Source: Thermophagus sp052400625
GTDB taxonomy: Bacteria > Bacteroidota > Bacteroidia > Bacteroidales > Marinilabiliaceae
Length of the DNA stretch: 64,000 nucleotides
Strand: one strand, 5' to 3'
Assembly (NCBI GenBank): GCA_052400625.1
Contig: JBQTGH010000001.1
Shown here: positions 8,380 to 16,758 of the stretch, in pieces
Layout of the letters: every line of letters begins with the position of its first letter
Numbering within the stretch: the first letter of the stretch is position 1
Program-made: the position numbers and the translations under genes
Notes under the pieces: generated by a model
What the model saw: only the letters and a program-made list of their open reading frames with translations
Told to the model about the DNA's origin: nothing
Databases searched by the model: none

Positions 8380-9318
8380 TTAGGCATTATCTTCAAGCAA
8401 GGCAACAACGCCTTTTTCGTCTTCACGAACAATGGCAGCCCCAAAGCGAGTATAAGAACTGATAAGGGTACCGCCAACATAATCGGCACGGTCGGTATTG
8501 ATCGAAGTCTTTACAGTTCCTTCTGCCCGGCATACCATTTTTTCATGCCAAAAGAGGTTTGCAGGTCTGTCAGAATTAACGATTTCATCCATAGCTCGCT
8601 TAACAGGTGTAGAAGCATTGCTGTAGAGCAACCCGATATCCATCCGCTCGGTTGACCTGGTCATAATTTCAATGTTCATTATCCTGCCAAGGATGCCTTG
8701 CTCCAATTTTGTGGTATAACCTGTTTTTTCGTAACTCACAAAATCGTCAATATTCAGCAAATCGCTGTAAGCGTCAGCGGTAAGCAGAGCATACCATTTA
8801 CCGGGTAACCCGGAAACATTCATCCGCAACAGCAGATTATACACCTTTAAGATGTCTGCTTTAGTTATTGCTTTTCTGTTTCCCGTGAGACCTGCCACAT
8901 TGGTTGCTCTCCCTTCGCCGGTACTTTTAATAATATTGGTTGACTTCGTTGGGCCCCAATTGTGTGCCGCAATATCCGCACACCTGGTATTAATTACCCC
9001 GGCCTGCTGTTCTTGTTTGGTTTGCCGCTTACTGTAATTGGTAAGCATCTCACTCTCGCTGGTTATCAAAATGGGGGGTGCATAAACAAGCTCAACAGGA
9101 TAAGTTGATTTTGAGTCGTCAGCTTTTGTAACCTTAAGCGGGTAGCTATCTGGTTCACCGTTCTTTGCTTTCGGGATCGTGCCTTGCTGTGGTTTCTCTA
9201 CGGCAATGGCATTAATTGCAACCCCGGTTTCCCCAATAGACTTTTTAAAGAAGCTATTATCAGGGAACAATTGTTTCTGTAATTCTTTCGAATATACAGT
9301 AGTTCTAATTTCACTCAT
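8380..9318 (-). CDS. Major capsid protein
   Basis: A 312-residue protein with no membrane segments. It follows the protease and decoration-like genes in the order seen in Mu-like phages (I protease, T capsid). Features include a basic N-terminus (SKELQKQLFPDNSFFKKS), then mixed alpha/beta sequence with YSKRQTKQEQQ near residue 100, which fits a capsid E-loop/spine region. The assignment rests on position, size and general likeness to capsid proteins of Bacteroidota Mu-like prophages. Confidence 0.7.
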   Translation of the reverse strand: MSEIRTTVYSKELQKQLFPDNSFFKKSIGETGVAINAIAVEKPQQGTIPKAKNGEPDSYPLKVTKADDSKSTYPVELVYAPPILITSESEMLTNYSKRQTKQEQQAGVINTRCADIAAHNWGPTKSTNIIKSTGEGRATNVAGLTGNRKAITKADILKVYNLLLRMNVSGLPGKWYALLTADAYSDLLNIDDFVSYEKTGYTTKLEQGILGRIMNIEIMTRSTERMDIGLLYSNASTPVKRAMDEIVNSDRPANLFWHEKMVCRAEGTVKTSINTDRADYVGGTLISSYTRFGAAIVREDEKGVVALLEDNA

Positions 9319-9352
9319 CGTCTCAAATATTAGAGGTTAGAAATTTAATTAC

Positions 9353-9694
9353 TTAATCGATCTGAACATCGGCGCCGGCCATTACAAAACTGGTGCCGTC
9401 AAAAACGAATAAGGCAGTTTTTGTTTTGCCTGCCACTCCGGTCAATGAAGCACCTGTCATTCCATTACCGAATATTGTTGCTTGCGTTGCGGATGTCTTG
9501 GCCTTAACCATAATCATCGCTCCAACTCCAACGTCTTCAGAAATTGTCAAATTCAAAGTTCTGTCATCCGTAGCCTGAGTACTTACTCCATCAATGATTG
9601 TTAACTCATTGTTAATCTCTATTTCCTGATTTCCGGATGCGCTCAGCTGAACGGTTGATGCTTCGCCAAAAGGCCATTTTACTATTTTTTCCAT
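9353..9694 (-). CDS. Capsid decoration-like small protein
   Basis: A 113-residue beta-rich protein, low in charge and full of Thr, Ser, Val and Gly, placed between the protease and the major capsid gene. Small proteins in this slot are usually head decoration proteins. I see no diagnostic motif. Confidence 0.45.
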   Translation of the reverse strand: MEKIVKWPFGEASTVQLSASGNQEIEINNELTIIDGVSTQATDDRTLNLTISEDVGVGAMIMVKAKTSATQATIFGNGMTGASLTGVAGKTKTALFVFDGTSFVMAGADVQID

Positions 9695-9727
9695 ATCCTT
9701 ATTTTAGTTTTGGTTTAAAGAAATGCA

Positions 9728-10765
9728 TTAAAGAGATGCCTCATATTCATCAAGAAGCTGGTTGAACTTTTCGGGGTCTTCTTCCTTTATTTTTGCAAGC
9801 GCCTGAGGGTCGTTGCGCTGATACCAGTCATAAGTTTTTTCTGCCTTAATTTTCTTTGCCCTATCGTCAACCAATTGGCTCAACCTTGCCTGTAATTTTT
9901 CCTTTTTAGTGTCAACAGGCTTTGCAGCCTTCAGCTGGTCAACTACTTTTAAATAAAGGTCAACATCCTGCATTGCGAGTTTTCGCATACTTTCACGATT
10001 GTCATCATTAATCACACCGACATCTTCGCCAAGTCTGATGTATCGATCAACAATTTCCCTCTCTCTTTTTTCGAGAGTCTCAATAACTGTTTCCTCGGTA
10101 CTGTTTTCCGGAAGTCCGAGTTTTGCAAGAATTTTTTTCATTGTTCTCTGTTGTTTAAAAGGTTCATATTCACTATCAACCATTGCCACCAATTGCTTTG
10201 GCGCCATAGCGGCAAGTTCTTTTTTCCCGGTTGCAATAATCTCATCAATTAATCCTTCGTCAAGAGCTTCCTGGGCATTATACCAGGTATCAGTAATAAG
10301 AAGTTTTTTAATATACTCTTCCTCTTTCCCTCTTTTACTTAATAGGGTAATAATTATGCCTTTCAGAGCATCGAGGGCCTTTTTCTCCTTTGCGCTCAGT
10401 TTTGTAATTCTATTACCGTCATCATCAACATAGTATGGCGAATGAAGCATAATTCTTGCATAATCATTCATCCTTACATGATCGGCTGCCGGTAAAAGAG
10501 CTGCAGCCATACTGGCTGCAACTCCATCAACCTGAGCTATAATGAAAGCCTTTGCTGCCATCATTGCACTTACTATACTAAGCCCCTGGCTCACTGAACC
10601 GCCGTCAGAATTTATTCTGATAATTATTTCATCAAATTCCTTGTCTGCATACATGAGTTCCTGTGCGAAATAATCGCCATCAACCTTATCGCCAATTAAC
10701 CCATAGAGTAGGAAAGTAATTTGCTTTTTCTCTCGCGCAATAATGTGCCGTGTCTTTAGTTCCAT
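9728..10765 (-). CDS. Head maturation protease with scaffold-like C-terminus (Mu gpI-like)
   Basis: A 345-residue protein with a ClpP/S49-like serine protease domain in residues 1–185. INSDGGSVSQG resembles the ClpP oxyanion strand, S85 lies in GVAASMAA, and H108 lies in MLHSPY. The C-terminal half (residues 190–345) is charged, helical and Lys/Glu-rich, like a fused scaffold. Such proteins act as scaffold during prohead assembly and then cleave themselves and other head proteins. It is the first gene of the leftward late operon. Confidence 0.85.
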   Translation of the reverse strand: MELKTRHIIAREKKQITFLLYGLIGDKVDGDYFAQELMYADKEFDEIIIRINSDGGSVSQGLSIVSAMMAAKAFIIAQVDGVAASMAAALLPAADHVRMNDYARIMLHSPYYVDDDGNRITKLSAKEKKALDALKGIIITLLSKRGKEEEYIKKLLITDTWYNAQEALDEGLIDEIIATGKKELAAMAPKQLVAMVDSEYEPFKQQRTMKKILAKLGLPENSTEETVIETLEKREREIVDRYIRLGEDVGVINDDNRESMRKLAMQDVDLYLKVVDQLKAAKPVDTKKEKLQARLSQLVDDRAKKIKAEKTYDWYQRNDPQALAKIKEEDPEKFNQLLDEYEASL

Positions 10766-10956
10766 AAATTCCGTTTTATAAAGTCAAGTCTCACTCAAGT
10801 CGCATTGAAAACATTTCAAATTCTTTGAGCAAATGTGACAATAGAATACAATGCAGCCAATAAACTGTTTAAGGCCTGGACTTTTTAGTCCGACCCTTAT
10901 ACTTTTTTTATAATAAAAGCGGGATATAAAAGACCTTCGCAACAAAGATTATTGTT
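10766..10956. promoter_or_regulatory. Divergent late-operon promoter region
   Basis: About 190 bp separate the leftward protease gene and the rightward terminase operon, so both late promoters should be here. A small hairpin GGACT-TTTT-AGTCC lies at 10,878–10,891. AT-rich sequence surrounds it. I see no exact Bacteroidota promoter consensus, which would suit late promoters that need a phage activator (inference). Confidence 0.5.
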
Positions 10957-11400
10957 ATGAAAGAAAGAGATGCAGCGCGCATATTATACACAGAAGGGTG
11001 GACGCAAAAAGAAATAGCCCGGACATTGCGCAGGTCGGAAAAGACAATCTGCACCTGGAAGCAGAACGACAATTGGGATAAGCAAAAAAGCGAATCACTC
11101 ATTCAACGGCAAACAGCCGAAGAAGGAGTATGGGAACTTATTTTGTATCAGCTCAATGCTTTAAAAAACATTAAGCAACAATACGAAAGAGAGGGCTCAA
11201 AAAAACTTATCTCAAAGGGCGATATCGATGCATTGCAGAAGCTTTTTACTACTGTTAAAGGGAAAGAACTTGAATGGAGTACAATTGTCAAGATACTAAG
11301 AGAATTTGCGCAATGGTTAAAAAATGAGAATCTGGAGCTTGCTCAGGAACTGGTCGATTACATGGATGCATATCTTAACGAAAAACGTCGCATGCTATGA
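10957..11400 (+). CDS. Terminase small subunit (Mu gp27-like)
   Basis: A 147-residue protein with an N-terminal helix-turn-helix (ARILYTEGWTQKEIARTLRRSEKTICTWK, residues ~5–35). This is the DNA-binding element of small terminases and DUF1804-type proteins. The rest is helical, suitable for oligomer formation. Its stop overlaps the large terminase start by 4 bp (ATGA), so the two are translationally coupled. Confidence 0.75.
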   Translation: MKERDAARILYTEGWTQKEIARTLRRSEKTICTWKQNDNWDKQKSESLIQRQTAEEGVWELILYQLNALKNIKQQYEREGSKKLISKGDIDALQKLFTTVKGKELEWSTIVKILREFAQWLKNENLELAQELVDYMDAYLNEKRRML

Positions 11401-12962
11401 ACGATTTAAGCATTAAAGCAAAACGTGAATATCAGCAATGGCTTACCGAAAAGGCAAGCATCCAGCGCGCTGCACCGGCAATTAATGAATCAGCTTCGCA
11501 AAAAAAACGGCGCATTGAACAGTTATTGTCTTCATTCGCAAAGTTTGCACAATACTATTTCAGCCACCTAATGGACAGCGAGTTTGGGTGGTTTCATATT
11601 AAAGCAGCCAGAGAGATACAAAAGAACACCGATATTTTTGCTATTCTTGAATGGCCCCGCGAACACGCAAAATCGGTATTTGCCGATATTATGATTCCGA
11701 TGTTCCTCAAAGCCAGGGGCGAACTTTCGGGGATGATGATTGCAAGTGCCAATAACGATAAAGCAAAAGGGTTGCTTGGTGATATACAGGCAGAGCTGAT
11801 GTTTAATAAAAGATATATCGCCGACTTTGGCGAACAATATAATCTTGGAAACTGGCAGGATGGACACTTTACAACAATAGACGGGATTGGCTTTTGGGCT
11901 TTTGGACGCGGACAATCACCCAGGGGAACCAGAAAATCAGATAAGCGACCCAATTATGGTGTAGTGGATGACATTGACGATGCACAAATCGTAAAAAATG
12001 AATCCAGAGTTGACGATATTGTCGATTGGGTTTTAGGCGATTTTTACGGTGCAATGCCCAATAAAGGCAGCCGATTAATAATTGCCGGGAACAGAATACA
12101 TAGGGCAAGTATATTAGCCAAATTGGTTGGAGATGTTGACCCCGACACACCCAAAAGGCAAGGCATTACCCATATCAAAGTATTTGCTCTGGAAGATAGT
12201 AAACACCGCAAAGACTTAAGTACTTCGGGCCGCCCCGCATGGAAAGAACGGTACACCCGCGAAATGATTATCAACAAAATGACCCGTATGGGGTGGCGCC
12301 TTGGCCTTCGCGAGTTCTTTCATCAACACATGGTGGTTGGTAGAATCTTTAAAGACGATGACCTTATTTGGGCCAATTTACCCAATTTAACTGCTTATGA
12401 CAAGCTGGTAACTTATAACGATCCTTCGTTTAAAGGCACAAAGAAAAATGATTATAAGGCAATTGTGCTGGTCGGGCGCATAGGACGGTACTTTGACATA
12501 ATTGATGTATTCTGCCGTCAGTGCACCACCGGTGAAATGGTAAGAGGGCATTATAATATTGCTGATAAATTACCTCAAAATGTGAATTGCAGACACTATA
12601 TGGAAGCTAACTTTATACAGGATATATTGATTGAAGAATACTATAAAGAGGGCGACAAAAGAGGTTATTACCTCCCTATTCGAGGCGACAGAAGGAAAAA
12701 GCCGGATAAAGAAGGCAGAATTGAAAACTTGTCAGCCTTAACAGAGCAACACGTAATAAGGTTTAATATAGAGCTTAAACACGAGCCTGACATGCAAGTG
12801 CTACGAGAACAATTCCTTGCCTTTCCGGACGGGGACCACGACGATGGTCCTGATGCCGTAGAAGGCGCCATATATCTTTTAAACAAAAAACACAGCAGAA
12901 GAGGAACCGCACAAACAACTCGTGCAGGTTATTATATACGCAACAACTCAAGGAGGTACTAA
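11397..12962 (+). CDS. Terminase large subunit (Mu gp28-like)
   Basis: A 521-residue packaging ATPase and nuclease. An unusual Walker A-like segment, WPREHAKSV, lies at residues ~86–94 and a Walker B-like acidic run VVDDIDD near residue 188. The C-terminal nuclease half begins near YNDPSFKGTKKNDYKAIVLVG, where the Asp residues fit an RNase H-like active site. The R-E-H-A-K-S form of the P-loop is common in Mu-type large terminases. Confidence 0.85.
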   Translation: MNDLSIKAKREYQQWLTEKASIQRAAPAINESASQKKRRIEQLLSSFAKFAQYYFSHLMDSEFGWFHIKAAREIQKNTDIFAILEWPREHAKSVFADIMIPMFLKARGELSGMMIASANNDKAKGLLGDIQAELMFNKRYIADFGEQYNLGNWQDGHFTTIDGIGFWAFGRGQSPRGTRKSDKRPNYGVVDDIDDAQIVKNESRVDDIVDWVLGDFYGAMPNKGSRLIIAGNRIHRASILAKLVGDVDPDTPKRQGITHIKVFALEDSKHRKDLSTSGRPAWKERYTREMIINKMTRMGWRLGLREFFHQHMVVGRIFKDDDLIWANLPNLTAYDKLVTYNDPSFKGTKKNDYKAIVLVGRIGRYFDIIDVFCRQCTTGEMVRGHYNIADKLPQNVNCRHYMEANFIQDILIEEYYKEGDKRGYYLPIRGDRRKKPDKEGRIENLSALTEQHVIRFNIELKHEPDMQVLREQFLAFPDGDHDDGPDAVEGAIYLLNKKHSRRGTAQTTRAGYYIRNNSRRY

Positions 12963-12963
12963 C

Positions 12964-13392
12964 ATGGACTTTATTCAAAAAGAAGATTACAGCACACGCG
13001 TTGATAGTGCAATAATTGATCAAATTACCGGCGGCAACGATTCACTACTTGATGAGGCAGAAAAAGATGCCGCCTCAGTAATTATTGACCGTTTGGGCGA
13101 CAAATACAACGTTCAAAGCGAGTTGGCGCATACCGGTGAAGACAGAGACAGGTCGTTAATGAGATGGATGATTAGTCTTTCTCTGTACTACATTTATGCA
13201 CGTGTGCCTGACGAAGAAATTCCGGAACGTGTTATCAAAGATTATGATGATACGCTTTCTGAATTGGATAAAATTGCCTCCGGCAGGTATGCATGTAACC
13301 TTGCTCGAATAACGAATGAAAGAGGTGAAGCAACAACCTCAATTCGAATGGGTAGTAATCATTTAAGAACTCATAATCCGTATTACTTATGA
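12964..13392 (+). CDS. Mu gp36-like (DUF1320-type) head/neck protein
   Basis: I take the ATG at 12,964 because it follows a strong AAGGAGGT site by 6–7 bases. A TTG 42 bp upstream would overlap the terminase. The 142-residue helical product ends just before the portal gene, overlapping it by 4 bp. Length, helical content and gene order match the gp36-like family of Mu-type phages. The exact role is not established; head-tail joining is likely. Confidence 0.6.
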   Translation: MDFIQKEDYSTRVDSAIIDQITGGNDSLLDEAEKDAASVIIDRLGDKYNVQSELAHTGEDRDRSLMRWMISLSLYYIYARVPDEEIPERVIKDYDDTLSELDKIASGRYACNLARITNERGEATTSIRMGSNHLRTHNPYYL

Positions 13393-14546
13393 AATTCAAT
13401 TTGTTAAACTGGATGGGGAAAGGAAATATTGACAAAACCCCAATAAACGGATACAGGCATAGCCGCAAGGCTGAAAAGAAGAGCCCGGACAGGATTAAAA
13501 TGGAGATGAAAAATCTCCGTCAAGCCATTGAAGATGCTCTGGATGCTGACAACCCGGACAGAAGAGACCTTATTTCGTTGTATGAAAATGCCGTACAAGA
13601 CAGCCACGTTCATGCACAAATAGAAATTGCCAGGAATAAAATTGTGTCAAGCCCTTTTATACTTAAACGCAATGGTGTAGTTGATGAACAAGCTACGGAA
13701 CTGTTACGTCGAGAATGGTTTGAAAAATTCCTCGGCTACGTACTTGATTCAGAGCTGTGGGGCTACACGCTGGTCGAAGCAGGTGATATGAACGACAACG
13801 GCGAATTTACGGATATGATTATATTCCCGCGCAGGAACGTACTGCCCTTCAAAAGGGCTATTTGCCTCGACAGCGATTCCCCCGACGATTACATTCCTTA
13901 TGCAGGGAAAGACTTAACGCCTGAACAATTCTTTTTTATTGAATTGGGAACACCTGACAACCTTGGAAGCCTTAGGCTTATAACCAGAGAGGTGATATGG
14001 AAAAACTTCGCCCGTTCTGACTGGTCTCAGGCCTCTGAAAAATATGGAATGCCTTATTTGTCGATAAAAACAGATACAACAGACAAAGCTGAGCTGGATA
14101 GAATAGAGGCAATGGCTCGTAATTTCGCATCGAATGGTTATGTTATTACCGACCACGATGACGAAGTAACAATACAGCAAGTATCGCACACCGATTTTTA
14201 CAAGATATACCTGGAAAACGCTCAGTTTTGTGATGAACAAATATCGAAATGTATAAACGGCCAAACAAGTTCAAGTGACGAAAAGGCCTTTGTTGGAAGC
14301 GCCGAAGTGCATGAGCGAATACTTAACGATTTTCATAGTGCACGATTAAGACGTTGCACCAACGTTGTTAATAATAAACTAATCCCATTTTTAATTTTCC
14401 ATGGTTATCCGCTCGAAGGGTGTCGTATAGAGTTTTTAGATTTAACAGCTAAAGACAAAGAAAAAAACACCACACCTCAAAGCCGGCTATTAATTAATGG
14501 CATAAAAAAAAAGCCGATAGCCGCCTCACGAAATTTACCCTGGTAG
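13389..14546 (+). CDS. Portal protein (DUF935, Mu gp29-like)
   Basis: A 385-residue portal protein. DUF935 features are clear: an N-terminal region with NAVQDSHVHAQIEIARNKI, then WELWGY-like sequence (SELWGYTLVEAG) and FPRRNVLPF. A helical part at residues ~250–330 includes QFCDEQISKCINGQTSS. The portal forms the ring through which DNA enters and leaves the head. The frame stops at TAG 14,546, about 10 codons after an A_AAA_AAG heptamer, and the last residues (PIAASRNLPW) look like chance sequence. A -1 shift at codon 375 would continue into the MuF frame. Confidence 0.85.
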   Translation: MKFNLLNWMGKGNIDKTPINGYRHSRKAEKKSPDRIKMEMKNLRQAIEDALDADNPDRRDLISLYENAVQDSHVHAQIEIARNKIVSSPFILKRNGVVDEQATELLRREWFEKFLGYVLDSELWGYTLVEAGDMNDNGEFTDMIIFPRRNVLPFKRAICLDSDSPDDYIPYAGKDLTPEQFFFIELGTPDNLGSLRLITREVIWKNFARSDWSQASEKYGMPYLSIKTDTTDKAELDRIEAMARNFASNGYVITDHDDEVTIQQVSHTDFYKIYLENAQFCDEQISKCINGQTSSSDEKAFVGSAEVHERILNDFHSARLRRCTNVVNNKLIPFLIFHGYPLEGCRIEFLDLTAKDKEKNTTPQSRLLINGIKKKPIAASRNLPW

Positions 14547-14557
14547 GTGAGAGCGGC
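14504..14557 (+). promoter_or_regulatory. Programmed -1 ribosomal frameshift site (portal to MuF)
   Basis: The portal frame reads ATA AAA AAA AAG CCG, giving the canonical heptamer A_AAA_AAG at 14,507–14,513. A 6-nt spacer (CCGATA) follows. Then comes a stem-loop: GCCGCCTCAC (14,520–14,529) pairs with GTGAG-a-GCGGC (14,547–14,557), 10 bp with one bulged A and a 17-nt loop. The portal stop TAG (14,544–14,546) is in the loop. After a -1 slip the next codon starts at 14,513 and stays open to 15,574. Slippery heptamer, spacer length and stem match known bacterial -1 signals such as dnaX. Confidence 0.8.
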
Positions 14558-15574
14558 GATGATTTAAATAGCTATATTAAACGAATATACCAGGGACAAA
14601 AAGGGATTGACAGCGATATATGGGAACTTAATTTTAAAACCATTTCAGGGGCAGTATCCGACAAAGTAGCAGATATAACGAATGTTACATATAAACATCG
14701 CGACTGGGCATTAGCCGAACAATTAAGAACCAACGCCGCCGTTTTTGCGGCCTTTAAAAACCATAAAGAGGCAAAGGAATTAATTAATTTAATAACTGAT
14801 AAGGATGGAAAAATCCGGTCTTTCTCTGAGTTTAAAAAGCTTGCTACACCAATAACCGAACAGTACAATAAAAATTGGTTGAGGACCGAATACGACCAGG
14901 CACTTAGTTCGGCCGAAATGGCTAAAAAATGGAACGGATTTATTGCCGATAAGGATTTGTATCCTAACCTGGAATATGTGGCCGTAATGGACAGCCAGAC
15001 GCGCAATAGTCATGCCGCACTTAACGGCACTATTCGTCCAATAGATGATCCGTTTTGGGATAGTCACTATCCGCCCAACGGTTGGGGGTGTAGGTGCGAT
15101 GTTGTGCAAACCGACAAACCGGCAAACAAAGCCCCTGATTTAACACCTGACAAAGGGTTTAACAACAATCCGGGTAAAAGAGGTAAATTATTTAGCGACG
15201 ATGCAGGTTATTATGATGTTACAAAAGAGGAAATGAACGAAGTTAACCAACATGCCAACGAGTTGCTTAAAGCTAATATAATTAAAGAAGCGACAGAGAT
15301 ACTTACCAACAAATTCGTTCGTTCAGGCAATTTAAAGATTGCTTTCTCTGAGAAAGGTATTAAAACAACTGCCAGCATAAATAAAAAAACAAAAGCCATG
15401 GCATTACTGCTTAATAACGACAACATTCAGCAGCTTATCGATGCAGCAGAAAAACACATTGTAAAAGGGAATGTTCATATCTGGACCGGCGAAGATGCCG
15501 GAATAAGCTTTGAAATTAAAGCTACTGAAACAACTACCGGAACTCTTATTTTTGACTATGTTAAAATAAAGTAA
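14513..15574 (+). CDS. MuF-like head morphogenesis protein, expressed by -1 frameshift from portal
   Basis: This frame is open from just after a TAA at 14,497 to 15,574. It has no ATG or GTG before a TTG at 14,879, which lies inside the conserved domain. The 353-residue extension contains a helical lead (residues 1–120) and the MuF domain: LRTEYDQAL, then VAVMDSQTRNSHAALNGTI and the PPNGWGCRCDV signature. MuF proteins (Mu gp30, SPP1 gp7) are minor head proteins that bind the portal. The predicted product is a portal–MuF fusion of about 728 residues, present in few copies per portal ring (inference). Confidence 0.75.
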   Translation, partial: ADSRLTKFTLVGESGDDLNSYIKRIYQGQKGIDSDIWELNFKTISGAVSDKVADITNVTYKHRDWALAEQLRTNAAVFAAFKNHKEAKELINLITDKDGKIRSFSEFKKLATPITEQYNKNWLRTEYDQALSSAEMAKKWNGFIADKDLYPNLEYVAVMDSQTRNSHAALNGTIRPIDDPFWDSHYPPNGWGCRCDVVQTDKPANKAPDLTPDKGFNNNPGKRGKLFSDDAGYYDVTKEEMNEVNQHANELLKANIIKEATEILTNKFVRSGNLKIAFSEKGIKTTASINKKTKAMALLLNNDNIQQLIDAAEKHIVKGNVHIWTGEDAGISFEIKATETTTGTLIFDYVKIK

Positions 15575-16023
15575 TGGACATAAACAAAAAACTACAACAG
15601 GTACAAAACGATATTGACGACTTAATTAAGCGAGATTTGCCGCGCGTAATTAAGCGTGAGGGCCTCGCTTTTATTGCCGATAACTTTGCGAAACAGGGAT
15701 TTCAAACCGGCAAAGGCATCGAAAAATGGAAGAAAAGAAAACCTCCGAAATCTCGGAAAGAGCAAAGACGTCAGGGAAGAAACATCCTTGTAGACAGAGG
15801 TCATTTAAGACGTTCATGGGAACAAGAAAGCACAGAAAAACCCGGTCAGGTAATATTTCAAAGCAGCCATCCGGCAGCAGAGGTACACAACGAAGGTGGA
15901 AGAGCAGGTCGGGGGAAAGGTTTTCAAATGCCAAAGCGACAAATGATTGGCGACAGCGATGAACTTAACGCGAGAGTAGAGAAAAAAATTGATAGTTTAA
16001 TGGACAAAATTTTAAACAAATAA
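15574..16023 (+). CDS. Mu gpG-like virion morphogenesis protein
   Basis: A 149-residue basic protein that overlaps the MuF stop by one base. Family features are the FIADNFAKQGFQ segment, W-rich/Lys-rich GIEKWKKRK, the ILVDRGHLRRSW motif and the HPAAEVHNEGGRAGRGKGFQMPKR region that is common to the phage virion morphogenesis (tail S/gpG) family. It is needed for tail-head joining in related phages. Confidence 0.8.
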   Translation: MDINKKLQQVQNDIDDLIKRDLPRVIKREGLAFIADNFAKQGFQTGKGIEKWKKRKPPKSRKEQRRQGRNILVDRGHLRRSWEQESTEKPGQVIFQSSHPAAEVHNEGGRAGRGKGFQMPKRQMIGDSDELNARVEKKIDSLMDKILNK

Positions 16024-16026
16024 GAT

Positions 16027-16452
16027 ATGCTATATCAAATTTTTAAAGCTATAAAAGAGCAATTATCCGTTATCAATGATTTAAAGGATATACAATGGTT
16101 TAATAACCAATACGACACAACTATACACACTCATCCTGTGGCATTTATTGAATTCCCGGAAGAGTTTGCGCCGCAGCAAATATCTAATGATCTGGATGAA
16201 GGGAGTCTTGCCATTCGAATTCACGTAGTAAGCAAGGTTATTAGCCGGATAGACAACGACATTCCGGATATTGCGGTTCAACAAAACGAGGATATTGCAA
16301 TGGCAGTTAAAGATAATTTAAACGGTTTTACACCCACCTACAATGGCAATCAATTAAGCACTCGATTAAAATTAAGCGGGTGGCAGCATTATCATAAATA
16401 CAGCGGATGGATGGTTACTTTTGTTTCGTTTACCACCAACATCAGGAAATAA
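16027..16452 (+). CDS. Tail completion / terminator protein
   Basis: A 141-residue protein, last gene of the rightward late operon. Its start is 3 bp after the gpG-like stop. Small alpha/beta proteins of this size following gpG-like genes are usually tail completion proteins; the sequence (for example PVAFIEFPEEF and LSGWQHYHKYSGWMVTFVSF) fits that family by general pattern. Confidence in the exact role is moderate. Confidence 0.55.
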   Translation: MLYQIFKAIKEQLSVINDLKDIQWFNNQYDTTIHTHPVAFIEFPEEFAPQQISNDLDEGSLAIRIHVVSKVISRIDNDIPDIAVQQNEDIAMAVKDNLNGFTPTYNGNQLSTRLKLSGWQHYHKYSGWMVTFVSFTTNIRK

Positions 16453-16474
16453 AAAAAAGCCCCAGAGCGGGGCT
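16451..16474 (-). terminator. Terminator of the leftward early operon
   Basis: AGCCCC (16,458–16,463) pairs with GGGGCT (16,469–16,474) around a 5-nt loop. On the minus strand the stem is followed by eight T, so it is a strong intrinsic terminator for leftward early transcripts arriving from 16.76 kb. On the plus strand only TTAAAAC follows, so it is weak in that direction. Confidence 0.75.
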
Positions 16475-16524
16475 TAAAACAAAAATTTATTCATTCATTT
16501 TAATAGCACATTGATAAGATGGCT

Positions 16525-16555
16525 GCAAGTTCGTAACTTGCTTTTCATTCTTTTT
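16525..16555 (+). terminator. Terminator of the rightward late operon
   Basis: GCAAGTT-CGT-AACTTGC (16,525–16,541) is a perfect 7-bp hairpin with a 3-nt loop, followed by TTTTCATTCTTTTT on the plus strand. It should end late transcripts from the terminase operon. Confidence 0.65.
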
Positions 16556-16740
16556 GGAACTCATATAAAAGAATTTTAAAAAAAAAGAACGCAGCCCTAC
16601 GTAGGTGTGAGTTCCAATTCGTCGCGGGGCGATGAATCAGTACGGTCGTTTCCTCTCGTACCACCTTATAGAGCTGCGCCTTTATGTTAAGAAAAAGTTC
16701 TCAGGTTATTGCCCCTGAGTTGACAAATTGGAACTCAAAG
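16554..16740 (-). ncRNA. Candidate structured noncoding RNA or nested terminator region
   Basis: There is no gene here, but several perfect inverted repeats are nested. GAGTTCCAATT (16,609–16,619) pairs with AATTGGAACTC (16,726–16,736); CGCAGC (16,590–16,595) with GCTGCG (16,673–16,678); CTCAGG/CCTGAG (16,700–16,719); GTACG/CGTAC (16,640–16,661); TCGC/GCGA (16,622–16,632). The first two interleave, so they could form a pseudoknot. A third GGAACTC at 16,556–16,562 could compete for the outer stem. On the minus strand the CGCAGC/GCTGCG stem is followed by TTCTTTTTTTTT, which looks like an RNA 3' end. The function is unknown. Confidence 0.45.
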
Positions 16741-16758
16741 GCAATATTACAATTTTTT

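Noticed and set aside
14879..15574. Independent MuF gene starting at TTG 14,879
   Set aside because: It would cut off the conserved start of the MuF domain and leave about 120 open upstream codons unexplained.
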